Of a DNA stretch of 64,000 bases, positions 1 to 8,152 are shown in pieces. Source of the stretch: Pseudomonas sp. RIT-PI-r. GTDB lineage: Bacteria > Pseudomonadota > Gammaproteobacteria > Pseudomonadales > Pseudomonadaceae. The stretch spans positions 176,855-240,854 of the forward strand of contig NZ_LIGE01000031.1 in NCBI RefSeq assembly GCF_001297015.1. The letters are read 5' to 3'. The position numbers and the translations under genes are program-made. The notes below the pieces were generated by a model. That model ran no database searches. It saw only the letters and a list, made by a program, of their open reading frames with translations, and had not been told where the DNA came from. The stretch's first letter is position 1, and each line of letters begins with the position of its first letter.

Positions 1-315
1 GCCAACCGTCACCGAGCGACCTTCGTACTGATTGGCGGCCGGGTCGACCATGGCCAGGCTTTGCCGACATTTGTTCAGCGCCTCACTGACCACCGGTTTC
101 AGTTGATTGGCCCGGAGTGTCGGCGCCAGACCACGGCCGGTACGCACAAACAACTGATCACCATAGACCTCGCGCAATCGACGCAGCGCCGCGCTGACCG
201 CCGATTGAGTCACGTTCAGACGCAGGGCCGCGCGGCTCGCGCTCGATTCCTCGTGCAGGGCTTCGAAGACTTTCAGCAGGTTGAGGTCGACGTTGGCGAT
301 ATTCATTTGGCTCAT
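1..315 (-). CDS. LysR-family transcriptional regulator, N-terminal part
   Basis: The gene reads leftward off the window start, so only about 105 residues are visible. They form a LysR winged helix-turn-helix: DLNLLKVFEALHEE, then TQSAVSAALRRLRE (recognition helix) and the wing QLFVRTGRGLAPT. The DLNLLKVF opening and LFVRT wing resemble the NodD/LinR/PA-type LysR subgroup. Two in-frame ATGs lie at 315 and 306; neither has a clear Shine-Dalgarno, so the start is uncertain by three codons. It is divergent from the nitrilase gene, separated by about 85 bp, so it may regulate it. The effector-binding domain is outside the window. Confidence 0.85.
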   Translation of the reverse strand, partial: MSQMNIANVDLNLLKVFEALHEESSASRAALRLNVTQSAVSAALRRLREVYGDQLFVRTGRGLAPTLRANQLKPVVSEALNKCRQSLAMVDPAANQYEGRSVTVG

Positions 316-399
316 ATCATTCAGCAGTGATCAGGGCTTTATTCATGATCCCTTGGCGCCGGAGAATCAGCAACCTCTCAAGCTGATGGAGTGATCGCG

Positions 400-1323
400 A
401 TGCCCAGGTCAATTGTTGCAGCCCTGCAAATCGGCGCCTTGCCCGGCGGTAAAGGCCAAACCCTGGAACAGATTCTTGGTTGGGAAAACGCAATCATCGA
501 AGCCGGCGCGGCACTGGTGGTGATGCCGGAAGCCGTGCTCGGTGGTTATCCGAAAGGCGAAAGTTTCGGCACGCAATTGGGCTATCGATTGCCTGAGGGG
601 CGTGAGGCCTATGCGCGTTACTTCGCCAACGCCATCGATGTGCCGGGCGCGGAAACCGAAGCACTGGCCGGTTTGTCCGCACGCACCGGCGCCAATCTGG
701 TGATCGGTGTGATCGAGCGGGCGGGCAGCACCTTGTATTGCACGGTGCTGTATTTCGACCCGCAAGCCGGATTGCTGGCCAGACACCGCAAACTGATGCC
801 GACCGGCACCGAGCGGCTGATCTGGGGCAAGGGCGATGGCTCGACCTTACCGGTGCTCGACAGCCAGGTCGGCAAGCTTGGCGCGGTGGTCTGCTGGGAA
901 AACATGATGCCATTGCTGCGCACGGCGATGTACGCCAAGGGCATCGAGGTCTGGTGCGCGCCGACCGTGGATGAGCGCGAGATGTGGCAGGTCAGCATGC
1001 GTCACATTGCGCATGAAGGGCGCTGCTTCGTGGTCAGTGCGTGCCAGGTGCAGGCGTCGCCGAATGATTTGGGGATAGACGTTGCCAATTGGCCGGCGGA
1101 TCGGCCATTGATTGCCGGCGGCAGCGTGATTGTCGGGCCGATGGGCGATGTGCTGGCTGGGCCGTTGCGCGGTGAGGCCGGGCTGTTGACCGCCGAGATC
1201 GACACCGATGAACTGGTGCGCGCACGGTATGACTACGATGTGGTGGGGCACTATGCGCGGCCGGACGTGTTCGAGTTGACTGTGGATGAGCGCGCGAAAC
1301 CCGGCGTACGCTTCAACACCTGA
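400..1323 (+). CDS. nitrilase / carbon-nitrogen hydrolase family protein
   Basis: A 307-residue nitrilase-superfamily enzyme. The catalytic Glu-Lys-Cys triad is visible: E44 in VVMPEAVLGGYPKG, K131 in RHRKLMPTGTERLIWG and C165 in AVVCWENMMPLLR. The CWEN context and GYPKG loop are typical of true nitrilases and cyanide-hydrolase relatives, which convert nitriles to acids and ammonia; amidase or nitrile hydratase side activity cannot be excluded. The protein is shorter than usual bacterial arylacetonitrilases (about 350 residues). The ATG at 400 is preferred over the in-frame GTG at 391 because GGAG at 388-391 sits eight bases upstream. The divergent LysR gene is the likely local regulator. Confidence 0.85.
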   Translation: MPRSIVAALQIGALPGGKGQTLEQILGWENAIIEAGAALVVMPEAVLGGYPKGESFGTQLGYRLPEGREAYARYFANAIDVPGAETEALAGLSARTGANLVIGVIERAGSTLYCTVLYFDPQAGLLARHRKLMPTGTERLIWGKGDGSTLPVLDSQVGKLGAVVCWENMMPLLRTAMYAKGIEVWCAPTVDEREMWQVSMRHIAHEGRCFVVSACQVQASPNDLGIDVANWPADRPLIAGGSVIVGPMGDVLAGPLRGEAGLLTAEIDTDELVRARYDYDVVGHYARPDVFELTVDERAKPGVRFNT

Positions 1324-1342
1324 TCGTTGACTTGCAACACCC

Positions 1343-1373
1343 TGTAGCTGCCGCAGGCTGCGGCAGCTACTAC
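1343..1373. repeat. partial GGAGCTGCCGxAGGCTGCGATC-type palindrome
   Basis: A short hairpin, GTAGCTGCCGCAGGCTGCGGCAGCTAC in outline, matching one arm family of the larger inverted repeats found elsewhere in this window. It lies just downstream of the nitrilase stop and at the broken edge of the GNAT remnant. Confidence 0.6.
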
Positions 1374-1456
1374 TCGTATCGCCTGGGCGTCGACCAATTT
1401 CAGCGGACGCAGGATCAGCCGCTCGGTGTCCAGCGTGGGGTGCCTTCCATAAACCT
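1374..1456 (-). pseudogene. GNAT acetyltransferase N-terminal remnant
   Basis: Read on the minus strand, this stretch encodes PTLDTERLILRPLKLVDAQA, the characteristic first strand of RimJ/RimL-type GNAT acetyltransferases (TERLILRPL...DA.AI). The homology stops abruptly where a palindromic CTGCCGCAGGCTGCGGCAG repeat begins at about 1373, and no acetyl-CoA-binding motif follows. No in-frame start with a ribosome site is seen. I infer a gene truncated at its fifth codon block by a repeat-associated deletion. The assignment rests on one short motif, so confidence is moderate. Confidence 0.5.
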
Positions 1457-1503
1457 GCAGCCTCCATGATTGTGAGTAATAAAGCTTGGAGACTACGGCA
1501 TTT

Positions 1504-1977
1504 TTACCAGGTCGCGGCAGTCGCCTTGGGCAGGCTCAGGGTGCCGCTGTCGACAAAGCGCATGGTGCCGAACACGCCACCGGCGAGCTTGCCGCGCAGC
1601 ACGTAAGGCAGGTTGTCGAGGGTTTGCGTCTGGCTCAGGCCGAGTGTCTGGCGCAGTACCGAGAACGCCGAAACGCTGACCGGGACGCTGACGATGGTTT
1701 CCGAAAAACGCCCGATCGAGCCACTCTGATCGCTGACACCGGACGCCAGCGAATGGCCGTTGACCTCCAGATCCAGCGCGATGCCGTTGTAGTCGATAGC
1801 CGTTTCATCGGGGTTCTGTACGCGAATCTTGATCGCGAAGCGAACTTCCAGATCCTGGCTCGGCAAGGGTTCGAGGCCGACCACGTTGATGTTCACCGGA
1901 TCACGGTTGGGGAACAGCGCACAGGCGCTGAGCGACAGCAGAAGCATTGACAGCATGACGGCGTGTAGGCGGCGCAT
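1504..1977 (-). CDS. LEA14-like (LEA type 2) lipoprotein
   Basis: A 157-residue lipoprotein. The N-terminus MRRLHAVMLSMLLLSLSACALF carries a signal peptide with lipobox LSAC. The mature part has the LEA14/water-stress-hypersensitive pattern: VNINVVGLEPLPSQDLEVRFAIKIRVQNPDE, then a fibronectin-like beta fold with DYNGIALDLEVNG. Such proteins are exported and membrane anchored; their role in bacteria is poorly defined but associated with desiccation stress in plants. The start at 1977 was chosen over an upstream in-frame ATG at 2034 because only the former begins a normal signal peptide. It lies downstream of the NCS2 permease, behind a terminator, so it is probably transcribed separately. Confidence 0.8.
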   Translation of the reverse strand: MRRLHAVMLSMLLLSLSACALFPNRDPVNINVVGLEPLPSQDLEVRFAIKIRVQNPDETAIDYNGIALDLEVNGHSLASGVSDQSGSIGRFSETIVSVPVSVSAFSVLRQTLGLSQTQTLDNLPYVLRGKLAGGVFGTMRFVDSGTLSLPKATAATW

Positions 1978-1993
1978 GAACGGTCTCTCAACT

Positions 1994-2027
1994 AAAAAGG
2001 GCTGAACCGTTGCCGGTGCAGCCCTTT
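1994..2027 (-). terminator. intrinsic terminator of the NCS2 permease gene
   Basis: On the minus strand, stem AAAGGGCTG / CAGCCCTTT with a 14-base loop is followed by a T run. It lies 18 bases after the permease stop codon. Confidence 0.8.
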
Positions 2028-2045
2028 CTATCAAAAGGCCAGACG

Positions 2046-3512
2046 TTATCGGTTCAACTGTGCGACAGCCGCTGGCCGGGCAGGTTCACCCTTGGCCGGC
2101 ATCTCCGGGTTTTCCATGACCTGAAGAATAGAAGCTTCCGGATCGAAATCGTCCTCTTCAAGCTCAATGAATTCTTCCGGCAGGAAGATATTCAGCACGA
2201 TAGCGCACAACGCCCCGACGGTGATCGGCGATTCGAAAATGTTGCGCAGCGCTTGCGGCAGCTCACGCAGGACTTCCGGTACCGCCGCGATGCCCAGGCC
2301 CATGCCCAGCGAAATGGCAACGATGAGCATGTTGCGCCGATGCAGACCGGCTTCAGCGAGGATCTTGATACCGGCGACGGCGACGGTGCCGAACATCACC
2401 AGTTCGGCGCCACCCAGCACCGGTTTTGGCATCAACTGCAACACCGCGCCGATCATCGGGAACAGGCCCAGTATCACCAGCAGACCGGCAATGAAGAAGG
2501 CGACGTAACGGCTGGCCACACCGGTCAACTGAATCACCCCGTTGTTCTGCGCAAAGGTCACCATCGGCATGCTGTTGAACACCGCAGCCATAGCCGAGTT
2601 GAGGCCGTCGGCGAGCAGGCCGGACTTGATGCGGCGGATGTACAGCGGGCCTTTGACCGGTTGCCGCGAGATCATCGAGTTGGCGGGCAGATCGCCCGCA
2701 GCTTCCAGCGGCGACACGAGGAAAATCACCGCGACCGGGACGAAAGCCACCCAGTCGAAATTGAAACCGTATTTGAACGGCACCGGTACGCTGACCAGCG
2801 GTACCTCAGGCATCGAGGCGAAATCCACCGTGCCCATCAACCAGGCCACCACGTAGCCAAGCGTCAGCCCGATGACGATTGCGCCCAGGCGCAGGAACGG
2901 CACGTCGACGCGGTTCAGCACAACGATCGTGCCGATCACCAGTGCCGCGAGAAACAGATGGCTGGATGCGCCCAGATCCGCTGCGCCAAAACCGCCGGCA
3001 ATGTCGGTCATCGCCACTTTGATCAACGACAGGCCCATCAAGGTGATGATTGTGCCAGTCACTACCGGCGTGATCAGCATGCGCAGTTTGCCGATGAACT
3101 GGCTGAGCACCACTTCGATGAACGCGGCGAAGAAGCACACACCGAAGATTGTCGAGAGAATCTCGTCAGTGCCGCCGCCGCGAGCCTTGACCATGAATCC
3201 GGCGCTGAGAATCACGCTGATAAAGGAAAAACTGGTGCCTTGCAGACACAACAACCCCGAACCGACCGGGCCGAACCGCTTGGCCTGGACGAAAGTACCG
3301 AGGCCAGAGACGAACAGCGCCATGCTGATCAGGTAGGGGATTTCGCTGTGCAGGCCGAGGGCGCCGCCCATGATCAGGGTCGGGGTGATGATGCCGACAA
3401 AGCTGGCCAATACGTGTTGCAGCGCGGCAAACACGGTGGCGGTCAGGTGCGGACGGTCGTTGAGGCCGTAGAGCAGATCGTTGTTGCGTGGGACTTTTTC
3501 AGAGGCGGTCAT
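2046..3512 (-). CDS. NCS2 (NAT) family uracil/xanthine permease
   Basis: A 488-residue inner-membrane nucleobase:cation symporter of the nucleobase-ascorbate transporter family. Two family hallmarks are present: Q32-H33 in the first membrane helix (AALQHVLASFVG) and the NAT signature QNNGVIQLTG, preceded by the conserved FNSMPMVTFA. Around a dozen hydrophobic segments alternate with Gly-rich turns. The acidic C-terminal tail (IELEEDDFDPEAS) is long and ends in a Pro/Ala stretch. Substrate cannot be fixed from sequence; purine (xanthine/urate) or uracil are both possible. The start MTASEKVP at 3512 is chosen because upstream residues are not membrane-protein-like. No purine catabolic genes flank it. 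Confidence 0.9.
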   Translation of the reverse strand: MTASEKVPRNNDLLYGLNDRPHLTATVFAALQHVLASFVGIITPTLIMGGALGLHSEIPYLISMALFVSGLGTFVQAKRFGPVGSGLLCLQGTSFSFISVILSAGFMVKARGGGTDEILSTIFGVCFFAAFIEVVLSQFIGKLRMLITPVVTGTIITLMGLSLIKVAMTDIAGGFGAADLGASSHLFLAALVIGTIVVLNRVDVPFLRLGAIVIGLTLGYVVAWLMGTVDFASMPEVPLVSVPVPFKYGFNFDWVAFVPVAVIFLVSPLEAAGDLPANSMISRQPVKGPLYIRRIKSGLLADGLNSAMAAVFNSMPMVTFAQNNGVIQLTGVASRYVAFFIAGLLVILGLFPMIGAVLQLMPKPVLGGAELVMFGTVAVAGIKILAEAGLHRRNMLIVAISLGMGLGIAAVPEVLRELPQALRNIFESPITVGALCAIVLNIFLPEEFIELEEDDFDPEASILQVMENPEMPAKGEPARPAAVAQLNR

Positions 3513-3645
3513 GGTGTTTTGCGCGCCGTGAGGCGAGGCCGGGTCAGAAAATGGAGGCGCAGAATGCCGGAAGAGGGCAGCGAGGGCAACGAGCAATAAT
3601 TGCCTGAAAGGTCAGGTTTTATTGGAGTGAGGAGCCGAACCCATT

Positions 3646-3733
3646 CTGTAGGAGCTGCCGGAGGCTGCGATCTTTTGATTTTGTTTTTTTGGATCAAGAT
3701 CAAAAGATCGCAGCCTCCGGCAGCTCCTGCACA
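3646..3733. repeat. palindromic intergenic repeat (GGAGCTGCCGGAGG type)
   Basis: Two inverted arms, CTGTAGGAGCTGCCGGAGG and its complement, each followed inward by CTGCGATCTTTTGAT, flank a T-rich centre. It sits between a permease promoter and the 3' end of a LysR gene, and its right arm is part of the LysR reading frame. Confidence 0.85.
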
Positions 3734-4626
3734 GGTTTGAAGGCCGCCAATAAGTCCTGTTCAAACGCTTTTTGCGCATCCCCCGGCACCTGCGCCCGAT
3801 GCCGGGCCAGATGAAACGCCACCTCAAAGCTCAACGCGCCTTCACGCACGGTGCGCAGCAACCCTTTGTCCTGCCAGCCCCGCGCATAGTGATCGGGCAG
3901 ATAGCCGACGTGTTTGCCCGACAGGATAAAGGCAAGAGTGCCTTCGACTTGTTCCGAACGCGCCGAACAGACCTTGCCCTGAAACGGCTCGTCGCTGCGC
4001 AGAAAACGGTAGGGATGATCGACCCGGTCACACGCCTCAAGCGCCGCATCGTTCGGTGCCGGATCGCTGAATAACGGATGCCCCGGCGCACAATACAAAT
4101 GCTGGGTTTCACTGAATAACTGGCAATAGTCGAATGCACTTTGCACCTGCGAAAAATATCCGATCGCCAGGTCCAGCCGCTGTTGCAGCAGCAGGCGCTC
4201 CATCTCAGCGGGCATCGCGCTGATCAGCTCGATGCGTACCGACTCGTCACGCTCGCGAAACCGCCGGATCGCCTCGGCGACGCGCTGCAGTACCGATTGT
4301 CCGACCGCCTCGGAAATGCCCAGACGCACTTCGCCGATCAAGCGTCCAGCGACACCGTTGGATTGATGGCGAAACGTTTCGATCGATTCAAACAGACTGC
4401 GTGCCGCCAGCAACAATTGCTCGCCTTTGGGCGTCACGCTGAAACCTCCTTTGCCCCGGCTGCACAGGCGATAGCCGAGGCGGGTTTCGAGTTTGGCCAT
4501 TTGCTGGCTGATGCTTGATTGACTCAGACCCAGATCACCCTGTGCGGCGCTGAAACCGCCGCATTCAACCACGCGGACGAACAGGCGCAGCAACTGCAGA
4601 TCGACATCGTGGAGTTGACCGAGCAT
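3700..4626 (-). CDS. LysR-family transcriptional regulator
   Basis: About 308 residues, N-terminal winged HTH (DVDLQLLRLFVRVVECGG, SQSSISQQMAKLETRLG) followed by a LysR substrate-binding domain (from about residue 90). ATG at 4626 is preferred over GTG at 4629 because GGAG lies seven bases upstream. It is divergent from the polyamine-binding-protein/agmatinase pair and probably controls it. The last residues, VQELPEAAIF, are encoded by the arm of a palindromic intergenic repeat, so the original C-terminus appears to have been replaced or extended when the repeat landed there. Confidence 0.9.
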   Translation of the reverse strand: MLGQLHDVDLQLLRLFVRVVECGGFSAAQGDLGLSQSSISQQMAKLETRLGYRLCSRGKGGFSVTPKGEQLLLAARSLFESIETFRHQSNGVAGRLIGEVRLGISEAVGQSVLQRVAEAIRRFRERDESVRIELISAMPAEMERLLLQQRLDLAIGYFSQVQSAFDYCQLFSETQHLYCAPGHPLFSDPAPNDAALEACDRVDHPYRFLRSDEPFQGKVCSARSEQVEGTLAFILSGKHVGYLPDHYARGWQDKGLLRTVREGALSFEVAFHLARHRAQVPGDAQKAFEQDLLAAFKPVQELPEAAIF

Positions 4627-4725
4627 CACATTACTCCGGGGTAAAGTTAGGATAATTATTCGGCTATTTTTCTAATGTATGCGACGGCGCATTCTGCCAC
4701 CACTTTCTCCGGTCAGGTGTTCGTC

Positions 4726-5818
4726 ATGGCTCCCGTGTTCAAGCTGTGTTTCCCCGCGCTGTTGTTGTCCGTGGTCATCAATGCTCAGGCCGAGGAGAAA
4801 ACCCTCAATCTCTATAGCTGGGCCGATTACGTGCCGCCGCAAACCCTGCAGCGTTTCGAGCAGGAAACCGGCATTCACGTGCGTTACGACACCTTCGATA
4901 CCTCTGAGGTACTGGAAACCAAACTGCTCACTGGCGGCAGCGGTTACGACGTGGTGGTGCCGTCGTCCAGTGTGCTGGCGCGCGGTTTGGCGGCGGGGGC
5001 CATGAAGGAGATCGCCCGTGAGGGACTCAAGGGCTACGCCAATCTTGATCCGGATCTGCTGGAAAAACTTGCCGCTGTCGACCCCGGCAACCGTTATGGC
5101 GTGCCTTATACCTGGGGCACTCTGGGCTTGGGCATCAACGTCGAAGCGGTGCAGCAGCGGCTGCCCGATGTGCCGCTGAACAGCCTTGATCTGCTGTTCA
5201 GGCCCGAATACGCGAGCAAGCTCAAGGACTGCGGGATTGCGATCCTCGATTCGCCTCAAGAGGTCATCGGCCTGGCGCTGCACTATCTGGGCAAAGATCC
5301 CTACAGCACCGACAAGCATGATCTTGCCGCCGCCGAGGCGTTGTTGCAGAAACTGCAACCGTCAGTGCTCTATGTCGCCACCGGTCGGCAGATCAATGAT
5401 CTGGCCAGCGGCAATGTTTGCCTGGCACTGACCTACAACGGTGACGCAAGCATGGCCGCCGACCAGGCGCGCAAGGCCAACAAACCGTTCGAAGTGGCTT
5501 ATCGCATTCCGAAGGAAGGCACGCTGGTCTGGCAGGACAATCTGGCGATTCCCAAGGATGCGCCGCATCCCCAGGCCGCGCGCGCGTTCATCGAGTTCAT
5601 GTTGCGCCCCGACTCGGTGGCCGAGCTGACCAACACGCTGTTTTTTGGCCACTGCCAACCAGGCAGCGACACCGCTGGTGGATGAGGCGGTGCGCAATGA
5701 CCCCGACATCTACCCACCGGCCGACGTGCGTAATCGGCTGTACGCCGACCGCAGCATGAGCCTCAAGGACATGCGTCAGCGTACGCGTCTGTGGACCACT
5801 TTCCGTAGCCATCAATAA
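4726..5818 (+). pseudogene. PotF-type polyamine ABC transporter substrate-binding protein, frameshifted
   Basis: Signal peptide MAPVFKLCFPALLLSVVINAQAEE is followed by the PotF/SpuD-type start LNLYSWADYVPPQTLQRFEQETG, then YDVVVPSSSVLARG, YTWGTLGLG and CLALTYNGDASMAADQA. The frame is intact to about 5646, where an extra G after TTTTTT shifts reading and gives a stop at 5685. In the +1 frame the family C-terminus continues directly as ATANQAATPLVDEAVRND to RTRLWTTFRSHQ and a stop at 5818. Only one base separates the two parts, so this is either a recent mutation or a base-calling error. No permease or ATPase genes accompany it. It precedes agmatinase by 16 bases. The start at 4726 is preferred because it begins the signal peptide. 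Confidence 0.85.
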
Positions 5819-5834
5819 CAAAAGGAGCGCCGAG

Positions 5835-6794
5835 ATGGACGTGCCAATGCAGAACGATCAGGCGATGACTCGCGATAGCCTCTACGGCACCGCCGCCGAA
5901 AGCACCTACGCCGGCATCACCAGTTTCATGCGCCGGCGCTACAGCCGGGATTTGCGCGGCGTCGATGTCGCTGTCAGCGGCGTCCCGTTCGACACCGCCA
6001 CCAGCAACCGTCCCGGCGCACGTTTCGGGCCACGCGGGATTCGCGCGGCGTCCACCGGGATTGCCTGGGAGCGCCACTGGCCGTGGGCGTTCGACCCGTT
6101 CGATCATTTGGCCGTCGTCGATTATGGCGACTGCAATTTCGATTACGGCTCACCGCACAGCATCCCGGAAAGCATCGAAGCTCATGCCGAGCACATTCTC
6201 AATGCCGGCAGCGCCATGCTCACCTTCGGCGGCGACCATTTCATCAGTTACCCGCTGCTCAAGGCCCATGCGCGCAAATATGGCAGGCTGTCGCTGATCC
6301 ATTTCGATGCGCACAGCGACACCTGGCCGGACGAGGAGGGCAAGCGTGTCGATCACGGCACCATGTTCTGGCATGCCGCGCGTGAGGGGCTGGTTGATCC
6401 GGCGCGTTCGGTGCAGATCGGCTTGCGCACCACCAATGATGATCACATGGGGTTTCAGGTGCTCGATGCACGACAAGTGCACCGGCGTGGCTGCGAGGCG
6501 ATCGTCGAAGCGATTCGCGCACGGGTCGGCGATAACCCGGTGTACCTGACGTTCGATATCGACTGCCTCGATCCGGCTTTCGCGCCCGGCACCGGGACGC
6601 CGGTGTGCGGTGGTCTGAGTACGGTGCAGGCACTGGAGATTCTCGGTGGTTTGCGCGGAATCAATCTGGTCGGCATGGACGTTGTCGAAGTCGCCCCGGC
6701 GTACGATCACGCCGACGTCACCTCACTGGCCGCCGCCACGTTGGCGATGGAAATGCTCTGCCTCTACGCCGCCCGACACAAAGTCGATCACTGA
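5835..6794 (+). CDS. speB: agmatinase-family ureohydrolase
   Basis: A 319-residue member of the arginase/agmatinase family, dinuclear manganese enzymes that release urea from guanidino compounds. Metal ligands are in place: GGDH at 132-135, DAHSD at 158-162 and DIDCLD at 241-246. Agmatinase makes putrescine from agmatine, which fits the adjacent polyamine-binding protein; guanidinobutyrase and guanidinopropionase of Pseudomonas are close relatives, so the substrate is inferred. A strong AAGGAG lies upstream of the ATG. It shares a short spacer with the frameshifted binding-protein gene and is probably co-transcribed under the divergent LysR regulator. Confidence 0.85.
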   Translation: MDVPMQNDQAMTRDSLYGTAAESTYAGITSFMRRRYSRDLRGVDVAVSGVPFDTATSNRPGARFGPRGIRAASTGIAWERHWPWAFDPFDHLAVVDYGDCNFDYGSPHSIPESIEAHAEHILNAGSAMLTFGGDHFISYPLLKAHARKYGRLSLIHFDAHSDTWPDEEGKRVDHGTMFWHAAREGLVDPARSVQIGLRTTNDDHMGFQVLDARQVHRRGCEAIVEAIRARVGDNPVYLTFDIDCLDPAFAPGTGTPVCGGLSTVQALEILGGLRGINLVGMDVVEVAPAYDHADVTSLAAATLAMEMLCLYAARHKVDH

Positions 6795-6795
6795 T

Positions 6796-6862
6796 TGAGC
6801 CTGCTCGCGAAGACGCCAGTTCAGCCAGTCTGTTTCTAACTGACCTAGCGCCTTCGTGAGCA
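6796..6862. repeat. degenerate GAGCCTGCTCGCGA-type repeat
   Basis: TGAGCCTGCTCGCGAAG on the left and a decayed inverted copy, CTTCGTGAGCAGACTC, on the right, between two converging genes (agmatinase and aldo-keto reductase). It may act as a transcription end. Confidence 0.55.
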
Positions 6863-6875
6863 GACTCCAACCGTC

Positions 6876-7928
6876 TTACGCCACCGGAACCTTAGGCAAA
6901 TCCAGTATCTGCGAACCGGTAAAACGCGGTGTCGAGCTGACAATCGTCTCGTGGGGAACACCCGCCGCCGTGCTGCTGATGACATCGAGTCGGGCCAGTT
7001 GATCATCGCTCAATTGCACGTCGAGTGCACCCAGGGTGGCATCGAGTTGTTCACGGGTGCGCGACCCAAGGATCGGAATCAGCGCAGTGGTCGAGCGTTT
7101 GGCTTTTTCCCGCAGCCAGGCAATGGCGACGTGGGTCGGGCTGGCGTCGAGTTCTGCGGCGACGGCAAGCAAGGTGTCGAGGAGGGCGGTTTCCCGCGCG
7201 CTTTTTTCCGCATGCACCAACATGCCGAGTTTGGCGGCACGGTTGTTGTCATCGCTGTTGCGATATTTGCCGGTGAGGAAGCCGCCGCCCAGTGGTGACC
7301 ACAGCGTGGCTGCCAAACCGAGGGCTTCCGCCATGGGCAGCAATTCGCGCTCGGCGCTACGTTCGGCCAGGCTGTATTCGACCTGAATCGCCGCAATTGG
7401 CGCGAAGCCGCGGATCTCCGCGAGCAGGTCGGCGCGAGCAATGCGCCATGCCGGAAAGTTTGACAGTCCGGCGTAATGAATTTTCCCCGCGCGTACAAGG
7501 TCATCAAACCCACGCAGGATTTCTTCCATGGGCGTCACGCCATCGCTGATATGCGCCCAGAACAGATCAATGTGATCGGTGTTCAGACGTTTCAGACTCT
7601 CTTCGACCGCGCGCACCATATTTTTACGGCTGTTGCCGGTGTGGGAAATGCCGTCTGCCGGTGTAGTACCCATACTGTATTTGGTGGCGATCACCAGATG
7701 ATCACGCTCCGGGGCAATGAATTCACTGAGCATCGATTCCGATTGCCCACCTTGATAGCCATTGGCGGTATCAATGAAGTTGCCCCCGGCATCGAGATAG
7801 CCATCAAAGATGCGTTTGGCTTCATCACGTTCCGCGCCATGGCCCCAGCCGGTGCCGAAGTTGCCGGCGCCCAGCGCCAATTCTGAAACGCGCAGGCCGG
7901 TTTTACGGCCAAAAACCTTGTAGTGCAT
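6876..7928 (-). CDS. aldo/keto reductase
   Basis: A 350-residue NAD(P)H-dependent reductase with the (beta/alpha)8 aldo-keto reductase fold. The catalytic tetrad is visible: D53 (FIDTANGY), Y58, K83 (IATKYS) and H126 (DLFWAHISDG). The motif GLSNFPAWRIARA and the C-terminal IPILGSRTREQLDATLGAL match the AKR families that include Tas-like and YajO-like proteins. Substrate is unknown; broad carbonyl reduction is likely. It is monocistronic, convergent with agmatinase. Upstream 200 bases hold no other gene. Confidence 0.88.
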   Translation of the reverse strand: MHYKVFGRKTGLRVSELALGAGNFGTGWGHGAERDEAKRIFDGYLDAGGNFIDTANGYQGGQSESMLSEFIAPERDHLVIATKYSMGTTPADGISHTGNSRKNMVRAVEESLKRLNTDHIDLFWAHISDGVTPMEEILRGFDDLVRAGKIHYAGLSNFPAWRIARADLLAEIRGFAPIAAIQVEYSLAERSAERELLPMAEALGLAATLWSPLGGGFLTGKYRNSDDNNRAAKLGMLVHAEKSARETALLDTLLAVAAELDASPTHVAIAWLREKAKRSTTALIPILGSRTREQLDATLGALDVQLSDDQLARLDVISSTAAGVPHETIVSSTPRFTGSQILDLPKVPVA

Positions 7929-8152
7929 GGCAACGCCCTCGATGAAGATCGCTCAGTGGAAATAAAATTACGAGCGAAATATGAGGTCAATATGATGCTG
8001 GTAATATTTGCTGTCAAGACGCATGTCGCTCAACGGTCAGTCATCGCAGTGCAAGCTTGCGCTGTCGCCGTTGCCGGCACGCCAGCGTAACCAGCAGGGG
8101 AAAACCGCACGGCTGGATATCTCCCTGTGAGCATCGTGGCATACTGCCGCGC

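Noticed and set aside
2010..3599. A 529-codon plus-strand open frame opposite the NCS2 permease
   Set aside because: Its translation is a His/Gln/Arg/Asp-rich string without domains, as expected for the antisense of a GC-rich membrane protein gene; the minus strand encodes a clear permease.
5640..5655. Programmed ribosomal frameshift in the polyamine-binding protein gene
   Set aside because: The needed shift is +1 and there is no slippery-site/stimulator arrangement; a base insertion or sequencing error is simpler.
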